NCBI GenBank assembly: GCA_019828545.1
Contig: JACVRA010000185.1
Location: 62,001-126,000, forward strand
DNA: 64,000 nt
From: Paracamarosporium sp. OC-R06-R3
Taxonomy: Eukaryota; Ascomycota; Dothideomycetes; Pleosporales; Didymosphaeriaceae
Direction: 5' to 3'
Shown here: positions 1-10,970 of the stretch, one piece after another
How positions within the stretch are numbered: position 1 is the first letter of the stretch
Layout: every line of letters begins with the position of its first letter
Made by a program: the position numbers and the translations under genes
The notes under the pieces: generated by a model
Told to the model about the DNA's origin: nothing
Seen by the model: the letters and a program-made list of their open reading frames with translations, nothing else
The model's database searches: none

Positions 1-1455
1 TCCCATGCGCCATGTCTACTCGCCGTGCCCCCTACTACGACCCGGCTTGAGATTGCCATTGCCATTGCATGCCCGCCAATTGACCCTGCCCGACATCCAC
101 CACGCCTGCACTCCCTCCTCCATCGCCGCCACGCGTCTGACTGTGTCACCGGACTTCAAGTGGGATGGAGCCCCAAATCTTCCCTAACTCCAATATGCGT
201 TCCTTCGTGTTGCCCAGACGCCCCATACTTTCTGTCTTCCCTGATCGTCGATTCCACCCGCCAATGCCCAACGCCTGACGCCTCTAGTCTGCCCTCATAC
301 GGGCATCAACTCGACACCTGGGCTGTATCATGCAGCGGGCCATTGGCCAATCGCCGCCGGCTCTACACTCTCCTTAATAGGAATGTACCGCTCTGCGATG
401 CGGACCCGACCGACTCATGCTCAACCGGACCATCTTTTAGACAAAGATCCCACTTACGTTTCTTTCATGGCGGTGTGCTACGAGCTAAACTATGGCCCTA
501 ACAAAGACGAACGATGGCTCGTGCAAGCGCTCCTATCGCGCCATGACTAAGTTAGACCGAACGCTCTCCCTAACAATGCAACCCTACCGAGGTTTCTTGC
601 CCACTGCAAACCACAATTGAAACGTGGTCCTAAGCCCACCCATCCGGTCCTGCATGACCGTGCCAGGCGTTGAATGGAACTGCCTCCATAAGTGGGCACC
701 CGAGCCAACAAGTACAGTCAGAGCCTTTGGAGCGGTCTGCCCGTCATACAAGTGATTGCTCATGCCGAGCACCTCACCGCGTTTAACGCAGAGTTAGTCG
801 ATGTCCTCTAGTGTTGTTCTCTGGTACAATCTACTAGTAAGGTCCCTTAGTATCCGACGTGGACCATTCATGCGGGTACGATGCCGTTTCGGCCCTAATG
901 TGCAAACTAACTCTCGGTGACCGGCTGTAAAGACCCTCATGGCGCCATTGTATGCAATTGAGAGAATCAAGGACGCAATTGCTGCGCAGCTGTCTTTTGT
1001 GTGCATGACGACATACTTTTTTCCCATACGGCTTGAGCGCTTTGTAACACCCGGGCTCGGAAAGTCATGCGAGCATGTCCGAAGAATAATTGCTTCTCCA
1101 GACTCCGAAGCAGGGACATGCCGCAATGTTCGCCGCCCTGCACCCGCATCAATTAGTACGTCACAATGTCGCCAATTGGTCGACAGCCCATCAACTTCAC
1201 ACAATCAGCGTGTCAACATCTGGTCTCCCACAGGCCCTGTTTCCGTCCTAGCGTTGCACGTCAAGATCGATAACCTGGGAGATCTACGATCTCGGTCACG
1301 TGCACCCGCATTGACCTCACCGCGCTAGCTTGGACCTCTCGCGTCCCCGCAAACCTGGGGAACTTTATTCCAACCGTCCCGTCGCGGGCCGTCGCCATGC
1401 GTCCATCTTCGTCGCCGCCTCCAACCTCAAGCGGCAGCATGCCGGACCCGCAAGC
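1..1455. other. left-edge region without a recognisable gene
   Basis: Short open frames exist on both strands (longest about 158 codons), but none shows a recognisable domain, consistent codon use or plausible splice chain. The last few hundred bases presumably hold the promoter of the SWIM gene that starts at 1456. I see no repeat or RNA gene here. Confidence 0.5.
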
Positions 1456-2358
1456 ATGCCACCGCCACATCTCCAGTCATCTCGCGCGTTCATAACCCAG
1501 CTCTTCGATGCCCTCAGCGTGCATGCCGGCGACCCTCCCGGCGCCCCCGTCGAACGCAATGCCATCTCGAACCCGCTCGAAGGTGCAGGTGGCGAGGTAA
1601 AAAAGCAGCTCCTAGCACTACACGTTGCGTTCCCAAACGAGCTACTGCCCGCGCTGGATCTGCTCGACCGGACGCTCGTCACGCGCTTCCGGATCCTCCG
1701 CGACACAGACGTCCAGACAGACGGCGCTGCGCCTCGAAATATACGAGGACGCGTCATGGAAGGAAACACGCGAGGAGCAGCAGGCAGCCATGATAATGGA
1801 TCCGTCGGCAACGTCTCGAGGCAGCATGCTCCGCCGTCAGACGGAGTCGGTCGAATAGACCCATCCGATACCGAAATGCAAATGCAAATGCAAATGCAAG
1901 ATGCGCCGCGCTCGGGCCCAGCCGAGCACGCAGATAACGGAGAAGACCACACGGCCGCTGAAGCCGTCGAGAAGGAAGTAGCGGACACCGTGTACTACGT
2001 TCGCTCCGCGCAGCAGCGCTCCTCCCGCTACAGCACCTCGTATGACGCAACCTCGTCCTACGAAGTCCGCCTCGGCGCCTGGAACTGCTCCTGTCCCGCT
2101 TTCGCCTTCTCCGCTTTCCCCCCCGTGCATCCCGAGCCGATGGCGCCGATGTACGATGCCGTGCACGATGTACTGGCCAAGGGAGTCGAGTGGAGCTTCG
2201 GAGGAGTCAGTCTGGGTGATGGTATACCGCCAGTGTGTAAGCATTTACTGGCTTGTGTGCTGGCAGAAAGATGTCCGGCGTTGTTTGGAGGATTCGTGGA
2301 AGAAAGGGTTGTTGGTGTAGAGGAGGCGGTCGGATGGGCGGCTGGATGGGGAGATTGA
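1456..2358 (+). CDS. SWIM-type zinc-finger protein (Sws1/Shu2/ZSWIM7-like)
   Basis: A 300-residue single-exon frame. The C-terminal third carries a SWIM finger: a CSC pair in 'WNCSCPAF' followed about 45 residues later by a CKH in 'PVCKHLLACVLAERCP', the CxC...CxH zinc ligands of the family. SWIM proteins of the Sws1/Shu2 type work with Rad51 paralogues in homologous recombination, so a recombination role is inferred from the family only. The conserved 'FPNELLPALDLLDR' block lies near residue 60. The middle is hydrophilic and contains a Met-Gln repeat from four ATGCAA units at 1876-1899. The frame stays open 126 bases further upstream, but this is the first ATG. An unrecognised small intron in the middle is possible because the +1 frame is also open at about 1700-1850. 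Confidence 0.7.
   Translation: MPPPHLQSSRAFITQLFDALSVHAGDPPGAPVERNAISNPLEGAGGEVKKQLLALHVAFPNELLPALDLLDRTLVTRFRILRDTDVQTDGAAPRNIRGRVMEGNTRGAAGSHDNGSVGNVSRQHAPPSDGVGRIDPSDTEMQMQMQMQDAPRSGPAEHADNGEDHTAAEAVEKEVADTVYYVRSAQQRSSRYSTSYDATSSYEVRLGAWNCSCPAFAFSAFPPVHPEPMAPMYDAVHDVLAKGVEWSFGGVSLGDGIPPVCKHLLACVLAERCPALFGGFVEERVVGVEEAVGWAAGWGD
1876..1899 (+). repeat. coding hexanucleotide repeat (ATGCAA)4
   Basis: Four perfect ATGCAA units inside the SWIM gene encode a Met-Gln-Met-Gln run in the low-complexity linker before the zinc finger. Confidence 0.9.
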
Positions 2359-2703
2359 ATGTAGTTATGAATATGACGAAGTACGGGCGGGAGATCTCCG
2401 GATTAGGATTATGATTACTCGCTGGACAACAGATGTAGAACGAGTCTAAGGGCAGAGCTGCAATGATACCCAGCCGGACGCAGCACGGCCAAGCCGAAGG
2501 GGCAAATTCAATGATTCACTTTATACATATCACGGATGCTGCTCATTCATATCATGTCGATTCTCTATCATGCCATAATGCCGCGACGCGGGCTCATACA
2601 ACCCGTCTTTACCTCCAACAGGGTCGCCAGGGTGGTGGTATAATACACTCCTACGCGCACATGCATTTTCCAACTAGACCTTCTACCCGTATTCCATCTC
2701 TGC
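2359..2703. other. convergent intergenic region
   Basis: This is 345 bases between the 3' ends of the SWIM gene (+) and RPN8 (-), presumably both 3' UTRs. No gene seen. Confidence 0.5.
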
Positions 2704-3980
2704 TCAGCCCTTCTTCTTTTCACCTTCCTTGCCCTTCTCCTTATCACCCTCCTTCGCGTCGCCGTTCACGCCATTTGCTTTTTTGTCTTTGTCACCGTCT
2801 TTACTCTCATCCTTCTTCAACTCCTTGTCCTCTGCCTGTTGCTTGTTCTGTATCTTGTTCTCGATAAGGTCATGGAATGCCGTTATTGCGCGGATCAAAC
2901 TCGACAGATAGATCGCCATCAACTGATCGTTTGTCTTGATGCTCATCGCCCTGGCCAACTCCGAGTTGTCCGTCGCGCCAGCCACGCCACTCGCGGGTCC
3001 CACACCGTTAGTCGCGCCCTTAACAGGTGCAGGCTTCGGTGTTGAGAGGTTGGGAAGCAGGTTGAACACGTCTTGAAGGTTGCCAAGGATAGCGTGGTTG
3101 ACGGGAAGGTCGCCGTCGAGCACCTTTTGCAGGTATTGTCCGATGTCGCGAAGCCGGAGGTGTAGGCCTTGCAGGGATTGAAGCTGTGAGGTTATGCGTG
3201 TGGAGAGGGTGCCGACGGCGACGTCGCGGATGTCGCGGAGGAGGTGCTCGACACCGATTTCTTCTGCTTCTTCGGCTTCGATTATTGAGGGCGTATGGAC
3301 GAAGGTTTTGGAGGTTGTTGTGCCGTCCTATGCCACTATCGTTAGCATTTTGCCTCCGTGTAACAGTTGTAACATGTTTCTGTGCCATGTCTGTCCCAAA
3401 AGTGCAGGCAAACTCACGTCCTTGATCTCCTCGACCGCGAAGTACGCATCCGTTGGTACGCCCACCTCCTTCGGTTGCACGTCGATAATGACCAGAAGCG
3501 GGTTCGGCGTGTATCTCTTGAACAGCTCGTTGATCTCCAGATCTGACGCCCGCAGCTTAGGACCCGTGTGATACCACCCAATGAGCTTCTCTCTCGCGTT
3601 GACCTTCTTGAACATGTCGTTCATCGACTCGACGTAGTTGTGGTCGAGAAACCATACTGAGGGATCCTTTTCATCTTCCTCGAACGGTACTAGAGCAAGG
3701 TCAGTGAGTCGCCCATCCAAATGTCAAAACGTATAGCCCGGCATCACGCACGCCGCGGCGGCGAATAAGTCATTGGCGGGGTGGCAGCTCACTTACCCGC
3801 GAAGCTGTTGGACACCCTCACGTTCTTTCCATCGTTCTGTCCCAGAAGCACACCGACTACTCGTTTCCGTGTTCCCTTTGCTTGTCGGCCGTAGTGATCT
3901 GCTGCGGAGAGGAGCACGAGCGGCGCAACAGAGACGTTGCGGGTCACGAGCGACAGCGTCTCTGCTGTTGTGGCGGGCAT
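2704..3980 (-). CDS. RPN8: 26S proteasome regulatory subunit Rpn8 (MPN domain)
   Basis: Three exons: 3980-3797, 3689-3418, 3327-2704 (359 aa). Introns have GTAAGT and GTGAGT donors and TAG acceptors. The N-terminus (MPATTAETL...) leads into an MPN domain with 'VVGVLLGQ', '[13 protein letters not shown]', '[11 protein letters not shown]', '[10 protein letters not shown]' and 'YFAVEEIKD', all hallmarks of Rpn8/PSMD7. As in the family, the JAMM zinc ligands are absent, so it is the inactive partner of the deubiquitinase Rpn11 in the proteasome lid. The C-terminus ends in an alternating Lys/Glu (KEKE) tail typical of proteasome subunits. The start is the first ATG before the conserved block; upstream codons in the same frame are not conserved-looking. 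Confidence 0.95.
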
Positions 3981-4547
3981 GGCGAAAATGTGCGGTTCGA
4001 GCAGGCGGAGTTGTGTAAAAGTGCCTGCGACGGTGATGGAGACGGGATTGGCGGGGGTGGTGGAGTTGGTGTGTGTTGTTGCTGAGGCTCTAGCTCTCCG
4101 ACCGTGAGCTCGTAATTGCCAAGACTTCGAATCACCAGGCACGAAAACGCGCGAGTGCCTTAGGCTGCAACTGAACACTGAGAATCGATCTGGTTATGGA
4201 AACTTTCCGAAGCTGTTTGATAGTCGAAATTTATTTGTAACATGGCTGTGATATATTTGATGCTATAGTAAAGGCATGGTATAGTTTGGCTCAGACCTTC
4301 ATTGATGTAAGCCGGACATATTCAAATCTTAGAGTTTCATTATAAGTTGTACATAGACTAAGCATCAAGTCGACGTGGTATGGGAGTTAAGACCGGATCG
4401 GCAGTCCTGATGCCGAATCAACGCCAAACTCCACGAGATCATCCTCACCCAGTTCAATGCTCATCCCTATGGTATGTCCCAACCCATTAACCCTTACGGT
4501 CGCTACCCAATACTCTACAAACAAAACAAACAAGGAAATTAGAAAAC
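3981..4547. other. RPN8 upstream region / PEX16 3' side
   Basis: This 567-base gap between the RPN8 start codon and the PEX16 stop codon should contain the RPN8 promoter and the PEX16 3' UTR. I looked for a proteasome-box-like GGTGGCAAA and did not see one. Confidence 0.4.
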
Positions 4548-5840
4548 TTAAAGAGTGGCAGTCGGAAAATAGTACTGATCCCAGAGAAACTCATAGTCCT
4601 CGATGACACCACCAATGATGTCTAGGAGCGGCTTGTTCTGTAGCTTACGTGTAACGGCATGTATCCAGGCCCTGCGTGTTGTTAGCCATTGTACCATGGA
4701 TTGTACGAGGGATACGCACTTGGTGATGTTTTCGTAGAAAGCGCCGCGCATCATCCACCAACCCAATGACCACCCTCGCTTTCTCAGCTCTTCCTTTTCT
4801 AGTCCAGTCAAGCCTCTTAACCCACCAGCAAGTCTCTCTTGGAAATCCTTCTTTGCGAGCTGCCTTGCACCGTACTCTAAACCGACTCCTATCAACCAGG
4901 GGCGCCAGCTCTTTCGATCTCCACTGAAGTGTTGCATGGCCAATGCATAGATGACAGGTCGCAAGATGTACAGAATTTCTGCGATTTCACCTTTCCCACT
5001 AACACGATGTAGTAGTGCCTTCGGCGGCTTGATGTCGTCAGCTGTGAGTACTTTCGACAGTAGATAGCTCGAGATATCGGATGCATCTGGCAAGCTCGGC
5101 ATCGATAGTCCTGTCCGTGGCATAGTCCAATTCTCCGCTTCCACCTCTTGCTCTGTCGGAGGGGTGTCCATGCCGTTAGCTGGAGTCGAAGAGTCCTCCA
5201 GCGAACTTGGATCGACATCCCTCTGGGGGAGAGGAGGCGACACCAATGGTCTCGAGTTCGTTAACCGCAATAGCAGCAGTCGACACACGGCTTTTACGAC
5301 CTCCAAGAGCACCACCACGCGCCACCGCACCTTCTCTCCCTTCCTCTTTGCTACCATTTCCCACAGTAGCTCTGTGTATTGGATCATCTGCAGCACGAGC
5401 GCTATACGTTTGTATGTCGGTGAGCGATCTGTCCAGAACTTCGTGTAGCGGCTGTGGGGTGTGGGGTGCTGTCGCTGGGCTCCGGGTAATCGAGCGACGG
5501 CTTTGGCGAGGAGAGAGTCATGGTATAACGAGAGGAGTTGTACGCCGCTGTGTACTACACCCTAGTTAGTTGGTGCTTTGCAACAGCGCGATCAGAGGAC
5601 CTACAAGATTCGGACGCGATTTCAGATTCACGAAACCGGCCTGCTTCAATTAACAACAGGCCTTCCACATACAGTAAATGTGGCAGCCGTACCAGGGATG
5701 ATGTATGTCAGCGATCGCAGGGCCGACTCTATTTGCGATACGGCGCTGCTGTTCTTGGTGATGAAGTCGGAATACATGCCGAGCCATCTCGGAGGCAGCG
5801 ACAGGACCTCGCCTGTCGTCTGGGTCACCTGCTTATACAT
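4548..5840 (-). CDS. PEX16: peroxisomal membrane protein Pex16
   Basis: Four exons: 5840-5693, 5640-5605, 5554-4720, 4671-4548 (380 aa). The N-terminal 'LGMYSDFITKNSSAVSQIESALRSLTYIIPGRF' region, spliced through a 36-base exon into 'SESLHSGVQLLSLYHD', is the Pex16 signature. Later blocks such as 'YTELLWEM', 'LYILRPVIYALAMQHF' and 'SWRPWLIGVGLEYGAR' also match. Pex16 inserts peroxisomal membrane proteins and takes part in peroxisome formation, and in filamentous ascomycetes also in Woronin-body biology. The last intron (4672-4719) is exactly 48 bases and open in frame, so retention would add 16 residues; its GTGCGT donor, GCTAAC branch site and CAG acceptor favour removal. Confidence 0.93.
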
Positions 5841-6502
5841 GTTGGAGGTGCGCCCCGGTGAATGGGCGCGACGAGGAGGTGATTGCGCGACGGATGGTGA
5901 TGCGGGAGGGTTGGGTTGGTTAGGGTGCGCCGTCGAGGGGCGTCATGCTCGCGCGGCTGCCGAGGTACAACGTGAACACAGATCTGCGGCCAAACTGCCT
6001 TCCTCTACACCGGTGTCTAAATTTGTTGTGCGCATAGCAGTCAACATCTCAGGCTACAGCCTACAGAGCCCTTTTTCGTAAGCTGGCCTCGATTGTCGTC
6101 GACATTGCGCAAGAAGGGCTGAGATATGCACAAAAAGGGACAGAGGCCGCTCAACATGTGACCACGCGCGTCGAACGCATTCTGCCTTGTCTGTTTGGGG
6201 AAGGCTACAGACATGCATTATAAAGCAGCACTATCAAACGGCCGTAATACTTGTAGGCAGCATTATCAGTCTGCGTAAAGAGACAGTGGTATACTGAGCC
6301 CCTCAAGACTCGTAGTAAATCAAGCTCCCCAGGACAGATCCCCATACGTAGAGAACGTACGAACTGTATGTGGAGGGCATAATTCGAAGTCGCCTTCTTC
6401 ACCACCAAAGTTTGCTGTAGCAAGTCTTACTCGACGTAAGCCCTCGGCACACTACGATTGTCAATTCTCGTCAAAATCCGCCCGTTGCCAGAACACTGCA
6501 CG
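5841..6502. other. divergent intergenic region PEX16 / HD-domain gene
   Basis: 662 bases between two divergent start codons, presumably both promoters. No coding frame with recognisable content. Confidence 0.4.
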
Positions 6503-7195
6503 ATGGCCACCTCGATTCCAGTACCCATTGTACCAATCGCCGAAGAGCACAAGACCCTCTTCGCGTCTATCAACACCTTTGTCCATGCCTACATGTCCAC
6601 GCCTGGTCACGACAACTCGCACGACTACCACCACATCCTGCGCGTCCTCTCCAATGCCAACCGCATCCTGGCCGGTGAACTCCAAGACAGCGCCAAAGCT
6701 TCCTACGACACATCCGTCATCTTTCTCGCCGCACTTCTCCACGACGTAGGCGACCACAAATACGCTAAACCCGGCGAAGACGTCGATAACCAAGTCTCAC
6801 AAATCTTGATCGAGGGCGGCGCAGACGAAGAGCTCGCCAACAAGGTTCAGGTCATTGTAAAACATGTTGGGTACACCAATGAGGTGAAGAGTCCGCAGTC
6901 GGTGGTTGATGTGTTGGAGAGATACCCTGAGTTGGCGATTGTGCAGGATGCGGATCGCTTGGATGCCATTGGAGCCATAGGAGTGGGGAGGTGTTTTGCG
7001 TACGGAGGTGCGAAGGGAAAGGGAAGGCCATTGGCCGGGGCGATTGAACATTTTGACGAAAAACTGGTCAAACTGCCGGGCATGATGAAGACGAAGACTG
7101 GGAGACAATTGGCGGCATCGAGGAAGACAATTCTTGAGGACTTTGCAAAGGACTTCAACAGGGAAGCACAACTGTCTTTCGAATTCGAAAACTAG
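6503..7195 (+). CDS. HD-domain metal-dependent phosphohydrolase
   Basis: A single exon of 230 aa, starting at the ATG in 'CGATGGCC'. It shows the HD superfamily metal ligands: His in 'HDYHHILRV' (about residues 43-44), the His-Asp pair in 'AALLHDVGDHKY' (80-81), and a distal Asp in 'IVQDADRLDAIGAIG'. The pattern resembles the bacterial YedJ and fungal YGL101W/YBR242W-type small HD hydrolases, though substrate cannot be read from the sequence. The C-terminal 'KLPGMMKTKTGR' and 'EFAKDFNRE'-like block is common in this subgroup. No signal peptide or targeting sequence is obvious, so it is probably cytosolic. Confidence 0.85.
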   Translation: MATSIPVPIVPIAEEHKTLFASINTFVHAYMSTPGHDNSHDYHHILRVLSNANRILAGELQDSAKASYDTSVIFLAALLHDVGDHKYAKPGEDVDNQVSQILIEGGADEELANKVQVIVKHVGYTNEVKSPQSVVDVLERYPELAIVQDADRLDAIGAIGVGRCFAYGGAKGKGRPLAGAIEHFDEKLVKLPGMMKTKTGRQLAASRKTILEDFAKDFNREAQLSFEFEN

Positions 7196-8501
7196 TTAAG
7201 CAGGTACTGTATAGAAAAATGGCTGCACCAGGTGTGGGGATGTTAAGGAACCATTCGTAGATACGAGATGATTTTGGCACCTAAGTTGTATCGTGGTTTA
7301 CTTGAAGGGGTTTAGCGTACGTTGTGATAGTGCAAGCCACGCCGGAAACGATAAAAGTCTATTATAAACGTCACAAAGGGACTCGTCTTTGCATCAAGCA
7401 CCACGCCAAAATCCAACAGAGTTCTGGACGCACGTCGATGTCGTTGTGCGACTGCATTAAACATGTTTCGGGGCATTTTATGATCTTCCCCTGAGTTTTG
7501 ACCATCCTCTTCCCTGCGCTCATCAAGGGCGGCCTCACAATCAATGAACATCCGAAGCTGCACCGCCTCAACCCCACAGCGAAACGTCACGATACGCCCT
7601 CTTGTGGTGGGCAAACGCCGGGCGACGGTCCATGAGCTAGACGGGATCCACAACTGGCAAGACGGCGTGATTTGCTTGTCCGAGGTCAACGCGCCCCCTC
7701 GGGCCATCCCGAGGTCGCCGGCGAAGTCGTCCAATCCGACTTGGTGAGAGCCGTCAGCTCTGCTGTACCACATTGCATTGGATCCAACTCAGGCGTTATC
7801 CAACATGTGCTGGCGTGATGACCCGCATGTATTTTTGGCAATTCATGCCGCTTCCAGCAGCCGGGGAACATGGACCAGCGTACAGCGCTGGGATATTGGA
7901 GCTCCACCGTCTGGACCAGTCATGGGGCACAGCGGCACGCGATGATCAGCTTGTGGCGTGGCCGATTCCGGGGCTTCCAGAAGGTTGTTGACGGCCAACG
8001 CCATCAGTACGCATCGCTGCCCATCTGTGCGAAGAAAAGGTCCCAGGTTTGGGCACACAAATGCTTGATGCATTCCACGTGCATCGCCATGCCCACTGGG
8101 AACTCCGTCTCCACCACCATTACAACACATGAACCATGAGCATGATGTATGCTTTTGAGGTGTTTTCCGCATCCGTCCACTAGGTGCAGAGGGGAAAGCG
8201 ACGCCACGCGGCTGGCCCTTCATGCCCCTGCAGCGGTCCCCTACCTTGCATGCTGTCATTCGCTGCTTCCCCTTAGGCTAGCCTGCGCTCTCTCCATAAA
8301 AGCTGCCTCACACGTCACTCCCAATAATTCATCGCGCTGTCTGCTGCGTCGACCTTCGTTTTTCCTCCCTCACCTTGGCCACCTTTCCCATCCTCTTGTA
8401 CAGCTTTTAATTCTAATTTCTTGCTCACCCATCTCCTCGGATAAGACTCCGTCAGCCACTCATCGCCTATTTTCTTTGATTGTTCCTTATACAGCAGCAT
8501 C
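7196..8501. other. intergenic region, promoter of the GH17 gene
   Basis: 1.3 kb. The distal part holds unrelated open frames on both strands (for example 7312-7773 and 7843-8259, minus) with no recognisable product. The last 200 bases are a typical strong fungal promoter with a TATA-like element and a pyrimidine-rich stretch (about 8335-8480) ahead of the start codon. Confidence 0.5.
8295..8302 (+). promoter_or_regulatory. TATA-like element of the GH17 gene
   Basis: CATAAAAG lies about 200 bases upstream of the ATG at 8502 and is followed by a long CT-rich leader, an arrangement common in highly expressed fungal genes. Function is inferred. Confidence 0.4.
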
Positions 8502-10544
8502 ATGCGTTTCTCATCGAGTCTTGTAGCTGCTACTGCTCTGCTTTCGGGCGCCGAAGCGGCATACAAGGGTTTCAACTACGGAGCCTTCTTCGGGAATCAA
8601 CAAGCCAAGGTCTACGATGACTTCAAGTACGAGTTTGAAGCCGCCAAGGCCCTTCCCGGAACCAACAGCCAGTTCACCAGCGCTCGGCTGTACACCATGA
8701 TCCAGCATGGCACCACCAAGGATGTCATCACTGCCATCAAAGCTGCCATTGACACCAAGACTCAACTACTTCTCGGCATCTGGACTTCGGCCGGTCAGAC
8801 CGTCGTCGATAACGAGATCACCGCACTCAAGGCCGCGATCAGCACATACGGTAATAAGTTTACCGATTTGGTAGTTGGCATATCCGTTGGTAGCGAAGAT
8901 CTGTATCGTATTACGCCTACCGCTATCGCTAACGGCGAGACAAACCCTGGTGTCCAGCCTGCGCAGCTAGTCAAGTACATCAACCAAGTCCGCACCGCTA
9001 TTAAGGGCACCGGTTTGGCTAGCAAGCCCATTGGACACGTTGATACATGGACTGCTTACGTCAATGCTAGTACGTATCCTTAGGTCATTCGGATTTTGTT
9101 TCGTACATCTGACTTTGTGCAGGTAACAGTGCCGTTGTCAGTGCTCTCGACTTCCTCGGAGTTGATGCCTATCCCTACTGGGAGACCCAGCATGCGAACA
9201 GCATCGGCAACGCTAACGCAACCTTCTACGACGCTTATAAGCAAGTTGTCGCCGTCTCTAAAGGCAAGTCGGTGTGGGTCACTGAGACTGGTTGGCCCGT
9301 CTCTGGTAAACAGCAGAACCAGGCTGTCGCCAGCAAAGCCAACGCTCGCATTTACTGGGAGGACGTCAGCTGCTCTTTGATGCGGGGCAATATCAACCTC
9401 TTCTACTACACGCTCCAGGATATTCAGTACAGTACCCCAAGCCCTAGCTTCGGAATCAAGCCCGGAGGCGACCTCAAGGCAGTCAGCCCGTTGTTTGACT
9501 TGTCCTGCCCCAAAGTAAGCTACACCACTCCCTTTCTCCTGTCCGCTTTCCTATCTCCTTTACTGTTGCTTCTCATGTACAATGTGTTCATCGCGTCGTG
9601 GGTTGTCCGCGTATTGTTCGCTACATCTTCGTCTGAGGGACGTTCGTGGGAGTCATCATCACACACTCTACAGCCTGCTGCACCCTACAATTGGATTGCA
9701 CGGGCTAATGGTATGTGAAGCCTCCTGATGAAACCCTGACCTCAAGTAGTAGCAGCAGCACACCGATATCCACAAGTGATAGCACTTTGAGGACGAGTCG
9801 CCTCCCCATCGTGACTGCATCGAGCACTCGAAGCACTGCGGATGCCTCAACAGGTGGCAGTGGATCAAGTTCTCCCACTCGTAGGCGGTTACAATTTTGT
9901 TTGAACATAGCTAATTTCCTCCAGTAATTCCGCCACCTTTGAGCAGTAGCCTTGTTTGGCCAGCACCCAGACCTCTGGTCTCGTCCGCAGTCGCCAACAG
10001 CCCTGTTATTAACGGGCCGGCATCTACACCCGGATCTACGTTTCCTGGGTTCCCGCAGTTAGATCAATCAAGGGGCCTTACGCCTCCTTTTGTAGCGCCT
10101 AATCTAATTGTCCCGATCGACTCTACCGATCCTAACAAAGCCATTGGGAACTTTTATACTGCTCAAATCTCTCCCACACGTTCCACTCTTTTCACCTTTG
10201 ATATGCCAGCTTCGTCTGCCAAAACTTGCAATCTCGTCTTCGCTGTCCCGCCTGCTTTCGATCCTGCGTATATAGCACCAATGCAACTCGTTTCATTCGG
10301 CGGCCTTTCGATCTCTCGTCTCGACAGGCCGGCAACTGTCAGGACTACTACTAATTCAGCCACTGGCGGGACGGTCGTGGGTTCTGTGCCGGTACTACAG
10401 CCCGGAAACAAGTACACGATTGCAAGTGAGCCATGTGAGGCGGGACAGCAAATTGGTTACAGGGCTGACTCAATGGACGGGTTGGATATCAGCTTCTATC
10501 AGACGACAACGCCGGCCCTGGGCTTGTTTATGGAGATGTCTTGA
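8502..10544 (+). CDS. secreted GH17 endo-beta-1,3-glucanase fused to a But2 C-terminal domain
   Basis: Predicted exons: 8502-9069, 9123-9514, 9721-9880, 9925-10544 (579 aa). A signal peptide (MRFSSSLVAATALLSGAEA) precedes a GH17 domain to about residue 320, with the general acid in 'GISVGSEDLYR' (Glu132) and the nucleophile in 'VWVTETGWP' (Glu244). Such enzymes cut or remodel cell-wall beta-1,3-glucan. A Ser/Thr-rich linker then leads into 'GNFYTAQISPTRSTLFTFDMP...CNLVF' and 'YTIASEPCEAGQQIGY...SFYQ', a But2 C-terminal domain. Introns 1 and 3 are clear. Intron 2 (9515-9720, GTAAGC donor, weak AAG acceptor) keeps phase but is the least certain, so the region could instead be two genes. No GPI signal is visible at the end. 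Confidence 0.75.
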
Positions 10545-10970
10545 GATTCGCACAGTCTGAGCTGTATTCCTCAGATGATAACCTTTTATAGCATTTTGTT
10601 TCAGAGCTTCATCGATAATAATGTAATGCATGTCAAATCCACTCATAGTCTTGGCTACCATAAAATTCGTAGTCCATCACTTATATGAAGCCAATTGCAT
10701 ACAGCTCTAAACGCTCTATGAAATTAACCACCATCAGTGACCTATTCATGCATCAATTATTGGCTAGCATACCTAGGCTGTATGTTCGTTTTTCGGTGAA
10801 TCCTTGTGTGGCCGATTAGGACCGACTCGCTGCTCCGTGGAATCTCCGTCGTCCGAAAACCCCAATAGTATTTATATAAGTAGAAATCGAAACAATAATA
10901 ACCTGTGTCACCATTGCATCTCTGCTTCCGTAGTTTAGCTTCAATAGAGTCTGGACTATTATACACCACC
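10545..10970. other. intergenic region with O-methyltransferase promoter
   Basis: AT-rich 426-base spacer. A TATA element lies near its right end. Nothing else recognised. Confidence 0.4.
10873..10880 (+). promoter_or_regulatory. TATA box of the O-methyltransferase gene
   Basis: TATATAAG begins 98 bases upstream of the ATG at 10971, a position typical for a fungal TATA element. Confidence 0.5.

Noticed and set aside
25..501. A 158-codon frame at the left edge
   Set aside because: No recognisable protein content and no splice partners; likely chance.
7312..8259. Two minus-strand frames upstream of the GH17 gene
   Set aside because: No family resemblance. Their order and position fit a promoter region better.
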